Source of the DNA: Henricia sp. BOLD:AAB3569 | Lineage: Eukaryota; Echinodermata; Asteroidea; Spinulosida; Echinasteridae | Reading direction: 5' to 3' | NCBI GenBank assembly: GCA_037783545.1 | Contig: JBBELK010000553.1 | Span: 1 to 64,000 of the forward strand | Length of the DNA stretch: 64,000 nucleotides | Shown here: piece by piece, positions 24,215 to 36,056 of the stretch | How the letters are laid out: each line of letters starts with the position of its first letter | Position numbering within the stretch: the stretch's first letter is position 1 | Made by a program: the position numbers and the translations under genes | The notes under the pieces: model-generated | The model's database searches: none | What the model saw: the letters and a program-made list of their open reading frames with translations, nothing else | Told to the model about the DNA's origin: nothing

Positions 24215-26016
24215 CTATATTCCGCACTTGTCCTGAAAAAATTGACAGACTTTCGCCGGGAAATGGCCGAGGAATTTCAGAGTTTAGGGAAAACTGCGCT
24301 CAGGCTTTCTGCCTGCTCTGCAGACCGTGGCTGTCCGTGTACTCCTGACTCGTGCGCATGCTCAGTCTTGTTTGGGACGGGAATTTGGTCAAAGTGTGGT
24401 CCAAACGTCGGTAAATTTGGAAGTCAAGAAATTTTCCGACGAACTTCAAATTGTGCATGCTCCAAACAGTCTATATTCCGCACTTGTCCTGAAAAATTGA
24501 CAGACTTTCGCCGGGAAATGGCCGAGAAATTTCAGAGTTTAGGGAAAACTGGGGTCGGGCTTCCTGCCTGCTCTGCAGACCGTGGCTGTCCGTGTACTCC
24601 TGATCACTCGTGCGCATGCTCAGTCTTGTTTGGGACGGGAATTTGGTCAAAGTGTGGTCCAAACGTCGGAAAATTTGGAAGTCAATAAATTTTCCGACGG
24701 ACTTCAAATTTTGCATACTCCAAACAGTCTATATTCCGCACTTGTCCTGAAAAATTTACAGACTTTCGCCGGGAAATGGCCGAGAAATTTCAGAGTTTAG
24801 GGAAAACTGCGCTCAGGCTTCCTGCCTGCTCTGCAGACCGTGGCTGTCCGTGTACTCCTGATCACTCGTGCGCATGCTCAGTCTTGTTTGGGACGGGAAT
24901 TTGGTCAAAGTGTGGTCCAAACGTCGGCAAATTTGGAAGTCAAGAAATTTTCCGACGAACTTCAAATTGTGCATGCTCCAAACAGTCTATATTCCGCACT
25001 TGTCCTGAAAAAATTGACAGACTTTCGCCGGGAAATGGCCGAGGAATTTCAGAGTTTAGGGAAAACTGCGCTCAGGCTTTCTGCCTGCTCTGCAGACCGT
25101 GGCTGTCCGTGTACTCCTGACTCGTGCGCATGCTCAGTCTTGTTTGGGACGGGAATTTGGTCAAAGTGTGGTCCAAACGTCGGTAAATTTGGAAGTCAAG
25201 AAATTTTCCGACGAACTTCAAATTGTGCATGCTCCAAACAGTCTATATTCCGCACTTGTCCTGAAAAATTGACAGACTTTCGCCGGGAAATGGCCGAGAA
25301 ATTTCAGAGTTTAGGGAAAACTGGGCTCGGGCTTCCTGCCTGCTCTGCAGACCGTGGCTGTCCGTGTACTCCTGATCACTCGTGCGCATGCTCAGTCTTG
25401 TTTGGGACGGGAATTTGGTCAAAGTGTGGTCCAAACGTCGGCAAATTTGGAAGTCAAGAAATTTTCCGACGAACTTCAAATTGTGCATGCTCCAAACAGT
25501 CTATATTCCGCACTTGTCCTGAAAAATTGCCAGACTTTCGTCGGGAAATGGCCGAGAAATTTCAGAGTTTAGGGAAAACTGGGCTCGGGCTTCCTGCCTG
25601 CTCTGCAGACCGTGGCTGTCCGTGTGCTCCTGATCACTCGTGCGCATGCTCAGTCTTGTTTGGGACGGGAATTTGGTCAAAGTGTGGTCCAAACGTCGGC
25701 AAATTTGGAAGTCAAGAAATTTTCCGACGAACTTCAAATTGTGCATGCTCCAAACAGTCTATATTCCGCACTTGTCCTGAAAAATTGCCAGACTTTCGCC
25801 GGGAAATGGCCGAGAAATTTCAGAGTTTAGGGAAAACTGCGCTCGGGCTTCCTGCCTGCTCTGCAGACCGTGGCTGTCCGTGTACTCCTGATCACTCGTG
25901 CGCATGCTCAGTCTTGTTTGGGACGGGAATTTGGTCAAAGTGTGGTCCAAACGTCGGTAAATTAGGAAGTTTAGAAATTTTCCAACGAACTTCAAATTTT
26001 GCATGCTCCAAACAGT
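24215..26016. repeat. Seven-unit stretch of mixed class A and B units
   Basis: The units at 24215, 24471, 24729, 24987, 25243, 25501 and 25759 join the nonamer domain to the next hexamer. They carry ggccgaggaatttc (24269 and 25041), gggaaaactggggtcggg (24541), a gaaaaatttacagac substitution near 24752 and a private gtgctcctgatc near 25624. The last unit ends with the rare form ttaggaagtttagaaa, which marks later block junctions at 27510, 31885, 34976 and 41395. No other sequence is present. Confidence 0.8.
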
Positions 26017-28591
26017 CTATATTCCGCACTTGTCCTGAAAAAATTGACAGACTTTCGCCGGGAAATGGCCGAGAAATTTCAGAGTTTAGGGAAAACTGCG
26101 CTCAGGCTTTCTGCCTGCTCTGCAGACCGTGGCTGTCCGTGTACTGCTGACTCGTGCGCATGCTCAGTCTTGTTTGGGACGGGAATTTGGTCAAAGTGTG
26201 GTCCAAACGTCGGTAAATTTGGAAGTCAAGAAATTTTCCGACGAACTTCAAATTGTGCATGCTCCAAACAGTCTATATTCCGCACTTGTCCTGAAAAATT
26301 GACAGACTTTCGCCGGGAAATGGCCGAGAAATTTCAGAGTTTAGGGAAAACTGCGCTCAGGCTTCCTGCCTGCTCTGCAGACCGTGGCTGTCCGTGTACT
26401 CCTGATCACTCGTGCGCATGCTCAGTCTTGTTTGGGACGGGAATTTGGTCAAAGTGTGGTCCAAACGTCGGCAAAGTTGGAAGTCAAGAAATTTTCCGAC
26501 GAACTTCAAATTGTGCATGCTCCAAACAGTCTATATTCCGCACTTGTCCTGAAAAATTGCCAGACTTTCGTCGGGAAATGGCCGAGAAATTTCAGAGTTT
26601 AGGGAAAACTGGGCTCGGGCTTCCTGCCTGCTCTGCAGACCGTGGCTGTCCGTGTACTCCTGATCACTCGTGCGCATGCTCAGTCTTGTTTGGGACGGGA
26701 ATTTGGTCAAAGTGTGGTCCAAACGTCGGCAAATTTGGAAGTCAAGAAATTTTCCGACGAACTTCAAATTGTGCATGCTCCAAACAGTCTATATTCCGCA
26801 CTTGTCCTGAAAAATTGCCAGACTTTCGCCGGGAAATGGCCGAGAAATTTCAGAGTTTAGGGAAAACTGCGCTCGGGCTTCCTGCCTGCTCTGCAGACCG
26901 TGGCTGTCCGTGTACTCCTGATCACTCGTGCGCATGCTCAGTCTTGTTTGGGACGGGAATTTGGTCAAAGTGTGGTCCAAACGTCGGGAAATTTGGAAGT
27001 CAATAAATTTTCCGACGGACTTCAAATTTTGCATACTCCAAACAGTCTATATTCCGCACTTGTCCTGAAAAATTGACAGACTTTCGCCGGGAAATGGCCG
27101 AGAAATTTCAGAGTTTAGGGAAAACTGCGCTCAGGCTTCCTGCCTGCTCTGCAGACCGTGGCTGTCCGTGTACTCCTGATCACTCGTGCGCATGCTCAGT
27201 CTTGTTTGGGACGGGAATTTGGTCAAAGTGTGGTCCAAACGTCGGCAAATTTGGAAGTCAAGAAATTTTCCGACGAACTTCAAATTGTGCATGCTCCAAA
27301 CAGTCTATATTCCGCACTTGTCCTGAAAAATTGCCAGACTTTCGCCGGGAAATGGCCGAGAAATTTCAGAGTTTAGGGAAAACTGCGCTCGGGCTTCCTG
27401 CCTGCTCTGCAGACCGTGGCTGTCCGTGTACTCCTGATCACTCGTGCGCATGCTCAGTCTTGTTTGGGACGGGAATTTGGTCAAGTGTGGTCCAAACGTC
27501 GGTAAATTAGGAAGTTTAGAAATTTTCCAACGAACTTCAAATTTTGCATGCTCCAAACAGTCTATATTCCGCACTTGTCCTGAAAAAATTGACAGACTTT
27601 CGCCGGGAAATGGCCGAGAAATTTCAGAGTTTAGGGAAAACTGCGCTCAGGCTTTCTGCCTGCTCTGCAGACCGTGGCTGTCCGTGTACTGCTGACTCGT
27701 GCGCATGCTCAGTCTTGTTTGGGACGGGAATTTGGTCAAAGTGTGGTCCAAACGTCGGTAAATTTGGAAGTCAAGAAATTTTCCGACGAACTTCAAATTG
27801 TGCATGCTCCAAACAGTCTATATTCCGCACTTGTCCTGAAAAATTGACAGACTTTCGCCGGGAAATGGCCGAGAAATTTCAGAGTTTAGGGAAAACTGGG
27901 CTCGGGCTTCCTGCCTGCTCTGCAGACCGTGGCTGTCCGTGTACTCCTGATCACTCGTGCGCATGCTCAGTCTTGTTTGGGACGGGAATTTGGTCAAAGT
28001 GTGGTCCAAACGTCGGCAAAGTTGGAAGTCAAGAAATTTTCCGACGAACTTCAAATTGTGCATGCTCCAAACAGTCTATATTCCGCACTTGTCCTGAAAA
28101 ATTGCCAGACTTTCGTCGGGAAATGGCCGAGAAATTTCAGAGTTTAGGGAAAACTGGGCTCGGGCTTCCTGCCTGCTCTGCAGACCGTGGCTGTCCGTGT
28201 ACTCCTGATCACTCGTGCGCATGCTCAGTCTTGTTTAGGACGGGAATTTGGTCAAAGTGTGGTCCAAACGTCGGCAAATTTGGAAGTCAAGAAATTTTCC
28301 GACGAACTTCAAATTGTGCATGCTCCAAACAGTCTATATTCCGCACTTGTCCTGAAAAATTGCCAGACTTTCGCCGGGAAATGGCCGAGAAATTTCAGAG
28401 TTTAGGGAAAACTGCGCTCGGGCTTCCTGCCTGCTCTGCAGACCGTGGCTGTCCGTGTACTCCTGATCACTCGTGCGCATGCTCAGTCTTGTTTGGGACG
28501 GGAATTTGGTCAAAGTGTGGTCCAAACGTCGGTAAATTTGGAAGTCAAGAAATTTTCCGACGAACTTCAAATTTTGCATGCTCCAAACAGT
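26017..28591. repeat. Hexameric higher-order repeat, ~1545-bp period
   Basis: The units 26017, 26273, 26531 and 26789 correspond to 27562, 27818, 28076 and 28334 at a shift of 1545 bp. Shared markers are ttaggaagtttagaaa upstream, gtactgctgactcg, ggcaaagttggaag and gactttcgtcggg. The first copy has two additional units (27047 and 27305). The unit at 27305 lacks one base (ggtcaagtgtgg for ggtcaaagtgtgg near 27480). The variable block differs between 26273 (gcgctcaggcttcc) and 27818 (gggctcgggcttcc). Confidence 0.85.
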
Positions 28592-30903
28592 CTATATTCC
28601 GCACTTGTCCTGAAAAATTGACAGACTTTCGCCGGGAAATGGCCGAGAAATTTCAGAGTTTAGGGAAAAACTGGGCTCGGGCTTCCTGCCTGCTCTGCAG
28701 ACCGTGGCTGTCCGTGTACTACTGACTCGTGCGCATGCTCAGTCTTGCTTGGGACGGGAATTTGGTCAAAGTGTGGTCCAAACGTCGGTAAATTTGGAAG
28801 TCAAGAAATTTTCCAACGAACTTCAAATTTGGCATGCTCCAAACAGTCTATATTCCGCACTTGTCCTGAAAAATTGACAGACTTTCGCTGGGAAATGACC
28901 GAGAAATTTCAGAGTTTAGGGAAAACTGCGCTCAGGCTTTCTGGCTGCTCTGCAGACCGTGGCTGTCCGTGTACTCCTGACTCGTGCGCATGCTCAGTCT
29001 TGTTTGGGACGGGAATTTGGTCAAAGTGTGGTCCAAACTTCGGCAAATTTGGAAGTCAAGAAATTTTCCGACGAACTTCAAATTTTGCATGCCCCAAACA
29101 GTCTATATTCCGCACTTGTCCTGAAAAATTGACAGACTTTCGCCGGAAAATGGCCGAGAAATTTCAGAGTTTAGGGAAAACTGGGATCGGGCTTCCTGCC
29201 TGCTCTGCAGACCGTGGCTGTCCGTGTACTCCTGACCACTCGTGCGCATGCTCAGTTTTGTTTGGGACGGGAATTTGGTCAAAGTGTGGTCCAAACGTCG
29301 GCAAATTTGGAAGTCAAGAAATTTTCCGACGAACTTCAAATTTTGCATGCTCCAAACAGTCTATATTCCGCACTTGTCCTGAAAAATTGACAGACTTTCG
29401 CCGGGAAATGGCCGATACATTTCAGAGTTTAAGGAAAACTGGGCTCGGGCTTCCTGCCTGCTCTGCAGACCGTGGCTGTCCGTGTACTCCTGATCACTCG
29501 TGCGCATGCTCAGACTTGTTTGGGACGGGAATTTGGTCAAAGTGTGGTCCAAACGTCGGTAAATTTGGAAGTCAAGACATTTTCCGACGAACTTCAAATT
29601 TGGCATGCCCCAAACAGTCTATATTCCGCACTTGTCCTGAACAATTGACAGACTTTCGCCGGGAAATGGCCGAGAAATTTCAGAGTTTAGGGAAAAACTG
29701 GGCTCGGGCTTCCTGCCTGCTCTGCAGACCGTGGCTGTCCGTGTACTACTGACTCGTGCGCATGCTCAGTCTTGCTTGGGACGGGAATTTGGTCAAAGTG
29801 TGGTCCAAACGTCGGTAAATTTGGAAGTCAAGAAATTTTCCAACGAACTTCAAATTTGGCATGCTCCAAACAGTCTATATTCCGCACTTGTCCTGAAAAA
29901 TTGACAGACTTTCGCTGGGAAATGGACGAGAAATTTCAGAGTTTAGGGAAAACTGCGCTCAGGCTTTCTGGCTGCTCTGCAGACCGTGGCTGTCCGTGTA
30001 CTCCTGACTCGTGCGCATGCTCAGTCTTGTTTGGGACGGGAATTTGGTCAAAGTGTGGTCCAAACTTCGGCAAATTTGGAAGTCAAGACATTTTCCGACG
30101 AACTTCAAATTTTGCATGCCCCAAACAGACTATATTCCGCACTTGTCCTGAAAAATTGACAGACTTTCGCCGGAAAATGGCCGAGAAATTTCAGAGTTTA
30201 GGGAAAACTGGGATCGGGCTTCCTGCCTGCTCTGCAGACCGTGGCTGTCCGTGTACTCCTGATCACTCGTGCGCATGCTCAGTTTTGTTTGGGACGGGAA
30301 TTTGGTCAAAGTGTGGTCCAAACGTCGGCAAATTTGGAAGTCAAGACATTTTCCGACGAACTTCAAATTTGGCATGCCCCAAACAGTCTATATTCCGCAC
30401 TTGTCCTGAACAATTGACAGACTTTCGCCGGGAAATGGCCGAGAAATTTCAGAGTTTAGGGAAAACTGGGCTCGGGCTTCCTGCCTGCTCTGCAGACCGT
30501 GGCTGTCCGTGTACTCCTGATCACTCGTGCGCATGCTCAGACTTGTTTGGGACGGGAATTTGGTCAAAGTGTGGTCCAAACGTCGGTAAATTTGGAAGTC
30601 AAGAAATTTTCCGACGAACTTCAAATTTGGCATGCTCCAAACAGTCTATATTCCGCACTCGTCCTGGAAAATTGACAGACTTTCGCCGGGAAATGGCCGA
30701 GAAATTTCAGAGTTTAGGGAAAACTGGGCTCGGGCTTCCTGCCTGCTCTGCAGACCGTGGCTGTCCGTGTACTCCTGATCACTCGTGCGCATGCTCAGTC
30801 TTGTTTGGGACGGGAATTTGGTCAAAGTGTGGTCCAAACGTCGGAAAATTTGGAATTCAATAAATTTTCCGACGGACTTCAAATTTTGCATACTCCAAAC
30901 AGT

Positions 30904-31161
30904 CTATATTCCGCACTTGTCCTGAAAAATTGACAGACTTTCGCCGGGAAATGGCCGAGAAATTTCAGAGTTTAGGGAAAACTGGGCTCGGGCTTCCTGC
31001 CTGCTCTGCAGACCGTGGCTGTCCGTGTACTCCTGATCACTCGTGCGCATGCTCAGTCTTGTTTGGGACGGGAATTTGGTCAAAGTGTGGTCCAAACGTC
31101 GGAAAATTTGGAAGTCAATAAATTTTCCGACGGACTTCAAATTTTGCATACTCCAAACAGT
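30904..31161. repeat. Representative class A unit (258 bp) with hairpin junction
   Basis: This is a typical full-length unit of the second junction class. It is like class B over the first three quarters. It differs at four linked places in the last quarter: gtcggaaaattt instead of gtcggc/taaattt, caataaatt instead of caagaaatt, gacggac instead of gacgaac, and gcatactcc instead of gcatgctcc, so the second SphI site is lost. The linked changes create a TAA in the otherwise open plus-strand frame, an AATAAA word, and a perfect inverted repeat at 31097-31132. By hand count the unit is about 47.7% GC with 14 CpG dinucleotides. Confidence 0.93.
31097..31132. other. Class A hairpin: 13-bp perfect inverted repeat, 10-nt loop (representative)
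   Basis: The arms CGTCGGAAAATTT (31097-31109) and AAATTTTCCGACG (31120-31132) are exact reverse complements, separated by ggaagtcaat. The same 36-bp element occurs at the same unit position (194-229) in class A units across the array, for example 1284-1319. In class B units the arms are broken at the cggc/taaa and caagaaa positions. It could extrude as a cruciform or fold as a stem-loop in a transcript. No function is shown by the sequence alone. Confidence 0.9.
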
Positions 31162-34100
31162 CTATATTCCGGACTTGTCCTGAAAAATTGACAGACTTTC
31201 GCCGGGAAATGGCCGAGAAATTTCAGAGTTTAGGGAAAACTGCGCTCAGGCTTCCTGCCTGCTCTGCAGACCGTGGCTGTCCGTGTACTCCTGATCACTC
31301 GTGCGCATGCTCAGTCTTGTTTGGGACGGGAATTTGGTCAAAGTGTGGTCCAAACGTCGGAAAATTTGGAAGTCAATAAATTTTCCGACGGACTTCAAAT
31401 TTTGCATACTCCAAACAGTCTATATTCCGCACTTGTCCTGAAAAATTGACAGACTTTCGCCGGGAAATGGCCGAGAAATTTCAGAGTTTAGGGAAAACTG
31501 CGCTCAGGCTTCCTGCCTGCTCTGCAGACCGTGGCTGTCCGTGTACTCCTGATCACTCGTGCGCATGCTCAGTCTTGTTTGGGACGGGAATTTGGTCAAA
31601 GTGTGGTCCAAACGTCGGCAAATTTGGAAGTCAAGAAATTTTCCGACGAACTTCAAATTGTGCATGCTCCAAACAGTCTATATTCCGCACTTGTCCTGAA
31701 AAATTGCCAGACTTTCGCCGGGAAATGGCCGAGAAATTTCAGAGTTTAGGGAAAACTGCGCTCGGGCTTCCTGCCTGCTCTGCAGACCGTGGCTGTCCGT
31801 GTACTCCTGATCACTCGTGCGCATGCTCAGTCTTGTTTGGGACGGGAATTTGGTCAAAGTGTGGTCCAAACGTCGGTAAATTAGGAAGTTTAGAAATTTT
31901 CCAACGAACTTCAAATTTTGCATGCTCCAAACAGTCTATATTCCGCACTTGTCCTGAAAAAATTGACAGACTTTCGCCGGGAAATGGCCGAGAAATTTCA
32001 GAGTTTAGGGAAAACTGCGCTCAGGCTTTCTGCCTGCTCTGCAGACCGTGGCTGTCCGTGTACTGCTGACTCGTGCGCATGTTCAGTCTTGTTTGGGACG
32101 GGAATTTGGTCAAAGTGTGGTCCAAACGTCGGTAAATTTGGAAGTCAAGAAATTTTCCGACGAACTTCAAATTGTGCATGCTCCAAACAGTCTATATTCC
32201 GCACTTGTCCTGAAAAATTGACAGACTTTCGCCGGGAAATGGCCGAGAAATTTCAGAGTTTAGGGAAAACTGGGCTCGGGCTTCCTGCCTGCTCTGCAGA
32301 CCGTGGCTGTCCGTGTACTCCTGATCACTCGTGCGCATGCTCAGTCTTGTTTGGGACGGGAATTTGGTCAAAGTGTGGTCCAAACGTCGGCAAAGTTGGA
32401 AGTCAAGAAATTTTCCGACGAACTTCAAATTGTGCATGCTCCAAACAGTCTATATTCCGCACTTGTCCTGAAAAATTGCCAGACTTTCGTCGGGAAATGG
32501 CCGAGAAATTTCAGAGTTTAGGGAAAACTGGGCTCGGGCTTCCTGCCTGCTCTGCAGACCGTGGCTGTCCGTGTACTCCTGATCACTCGTGCGCATGCTC
32601 AGTCTTGTTTGGGACGGGAATTTGGTCAAAGTGTGGTCCAAACGTCGGCAAATTTGGAAGTCAAGAAATTTTCCGACGAACTTCAAATTGTGCATGCTCC
32701 AAACAGTCTATATTCCGCACTTGTCCTGAAAAATTGCCAGACTTTCGCCGGGAAATGGCCGAGAAATTTCAGAGTTTAGGGAAAACTGCGCTCGGGCTTC
32801 CTGCCTGCTCTGCAGACCGTGGCTGTCCGTGTACTCCTGATCACTCGTGCGCATGCTCAGTCTTGTTTGGGACGGGAATTTGGTCAAAGTGTGGTCCAAA
32901 CGTCGGAAAATTTGGAATTCAATAAATTTTCCGACGGACTTCAAATTTTGCATACTCCAAACAGTCTATATTCCGCACTTGTCCTGAAAAATTGACAGAC
33001 TTTCGCTGGGAAATGGACGAGAAATTTCAGAGTTTAGGGAAAACTGCGCTCAGGCTTTCTGGCTGCTCTGCAGACCGTGGCTGTCCGTGTACTCCTGACT
33101 CGTGCGCATGCTCAGTCTTGTTTGGGACGGGAATTTGGTCAAAGTGTGGTCCAAACTTCGGCAAATTTGGAAGTCAAGACATTTTCCGACGAACTTCAAA
33201 TTTTGCATGCCCCAAACAGACTATATTCCGCACTTGTCCTGAAAAATTGACAGACTTTCGCCGGAAAATGGCCGAGAAATTTCAGAGTTTAGGGAAAACT
33301 GGGATCGGGCTTCCTGCCTGCTCTGCAGACCGTGGCTGTCCGTGTACTCCTGATCACTCGTGCGCATGCTCAGTTTTGTTTGGGACGGGAATTTGGTCAA
33401 AGTGTGGTCCAAACGTCGGCAAATTTGGAAGTCAAGACATTTTCCGACGAACTTCAAATTTGGCATGCCCCAAACAGTCTATATTCCGCACTTGTCCTGA
33501 ACAATTGACAGACTTTCGCCGGGAAATGGCCGAGAAATTTCAGAGTTTAGGGAAAACTGGGCTCGGGCTTCCTGCCTGCTCTGCAGACCGTGGCTGTCCG
33601 TGTACTCCTGATCACTCGTGCGCATGCTCAGACTTGTTTGGGACGGGAATTTGGTCAAAGTGTGGTCCAAACGTCGGTAAATTTGGAAGTCAAGAAATTT
33701 TCCGACGAACTTCAAATTTGGCATGCTCCAAACAGTCTATATTCCGCACTCGTCCTGGAAAATTGACAGACTTTCGCCGGGAAATGGCCGAGAAATTTCA
33801 GAGTTTAGGGAAAACTGGGCTCGGGCTTCCTGCCTGCTCTGCAGACCGTGGCTGTCCGTGTACTCCTGATCACTCGTGCGCATGCTCAGTCTTGTTTGGG
33901 ACGGGAATTTGGTCAAAGTGTGGTCCAAACGTCGGAAAATTTGGAATTCAATAAATTTTCCGACGGACTTCAAATTTTGCATACTCCAAACAGTCTATAT
34001 TCCGCACTTGTCCTGAAAAATTGACAGACTTTCGCCGGGAAATGGCCGAGAAATTTCAGAGTTTAGGGAAAACTGGGCTCGGGCTTCCTGCCTGCTCTGC

Positions 34101-36056
34101 AGACCGTGGCTGTCCGTGTACTCCTGATCACTCGTGCGCATGCTCAGTCTTGTTTGGGACGGGAATTTGGTCAAAGTGTGGTCCAAACGTCGGAAAATTT
34201 GGAAGTCAATAAATTTTCCGACGGACTTCAAATTTTGCATACTCCAAACAGTCTATATTCCGGACTTGTCCTGAAAAATTGACAGACTTTCGCCGGGAAA
34301 TGGCCGAGAAATTTCAGAGTTTAGGGAAAACTGCGCTCAGGCTTCCTGCCTGCTCTGCAGACCGTGGCTGTCCGTGTACTCCTGATCACTCGTGCGCATG
34401 CTCAGTCTTGTTTGGGACGGGAATTTGGTCAAAGTGTGGTCCAAACGTCGGAAAATTTGGAAGTCAATAAATTTTCCGACGGACTTCAAATTTTGCATAC
34501 TCCAAACAGTCTATATTCCGCACTTGTCCTGAAAAATTGACAGACTTTCGCCGGGAAATGGCCGAGAAATTTCAGAGTTTAGGGAAAACTGCGCTCAGGC
34601 TTCCTGCCTGCTCTGCAGACCGTGGCTGTCCGTGTACTCCTGATCACTCGTGCGCATGCTCAGTCTTGTTTGGGACGGGAATTTGGTCAAAGTGTGGTCC
34701 AAACGTCGGCAAATTTGGAAGTCAAGAAATTTTCCGACGAACTTCAAATTGTGCATGCTCCAAACAGTCTATATTCCGCACTTGTCCTGAAAAATTGCCA
34801 GACTTTCGCCGGGAAATGGCCGAGAAATTTCAGAGTTTAGGGAAAACTGCGCTCGGGCTTCCTGCCTGCTCTGCAGACCGTGGCTGTCCGTGTACTCCTG
34901 ATCACTCGTGCGCATGCTCAGTCTTGTTTGGGACGGGAATTTGGTCAAAGTGTGGTCCAAACGTCGGTAAATTAGGAAGTTTAGAAATTTTCCAACGAAC
35001 TTCAAATTTTGCATGCTCCAAACAGTCTATATTCCGCACTTGTCCTGAAAAAATTGACAGACTTTCGCCGGGAAATGGCCGAGAAATTTCAGAGTTTAGG
35101 GAAAACTGCGCTCAGGCTTTCTGCCTGCTCTGCAGACCGTGGCTGTCCGTGTACTGCTGACTCGTGCGCATGTTCAGTCTTGTTTGGGACGGGAATTTGG
35201 TCAAAGTGTGGTCCAAACGTCGGTAAATTTGGAAGTCAAGAAATTTTCCGACGAACTTCAAATTGTGCATGCTCCAAACAGTCTATATTCCGCACTTGTC
35301 CTGAAAAATTGACAGACTTTCGCCGGGAAATGGCCGAGAAATTTCAGAGTTTAGGGAAAACTGGGCTCGGGCTTCCTGCCTGCTCTGCAGACCGTGGCTG
35401 TCCGTGTACTCCTGATCACTCGTGCGCATGCTCAGTCTTGTTTGGGACGGGAATTTGGTCAAAGTGTGGTCCAAACGTCGGCAAAGTTGGAAGTCAAGAA
35501 ATTTTCCGACGAACTTCAAATTGTGCATGCTCCAAACAGTCTATATTCCGCACTTGTCCTGAAAAATTGCCAGACTTTCGTCGGGAAATGGCCGAGAAAT
35601 TTCAGAGTTTAGGGAAAACTGGGCTCGGGCTTCCTGCCTGCTCTGCAGACCGTGGCTGTCCGTGTACTCCTGATCACTCGTGCGCATGCTCAGTCTTGTT
35701 TGGGACGGGAATTTGGTCAAAGTGTGGTCCAAACGTCGGCAAATTTGGAAGTCAAGAAATTTTCCGACGAACTTCAAATTGTGCATGCTCCAAACAGTCT
35801 ATATTCCGCACTTGTCCTGAAAAATTGCCAGACTTTCGCCGGGAAATGGCCGAGAAATTTCAGAGTTTAGGGAAAACTGCGCTCGGGCTTCCTGCCTGCT
35901 CTGCAGACCGTGGCTGTCCGTGTACTCCTGATCACTCGTGCGCATGCTCAGTCTTGTTTGGGACGGGAATTTGGTCAAAGTGTGGTCCAAACGTCGGTAA
36001 ATTTGGAAGTCAAGAAATTTTCCGACGAACTTCAAATTTTGCATGCTCCAAACAGT

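Larger units (their letters stand above)
29875..36056. repeat. Dodecameric higher-order repeat, two copies of 3091 bp
   Basis: The twelve units from 29875 to 32965 are repeated from 32966 to 36056 at a constant shift of 3091 bp. Rare markers recur at exactly that distance: gaaatggacgag, ccccaaacagactat (near 30121 and 33212), cctgaacaattg, cactcgtcctggaaaa, ggaattcaataaatt, the private attccggacttg (near 31166 and 34257), ttaggaagtttagaaa, gcatgttcagtc and ggcaaagttgg. I noticed no internal rearrangement between the copies. This is the largest tandem higher-order unit in the window and appears very recent. Confidence 0.92.
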
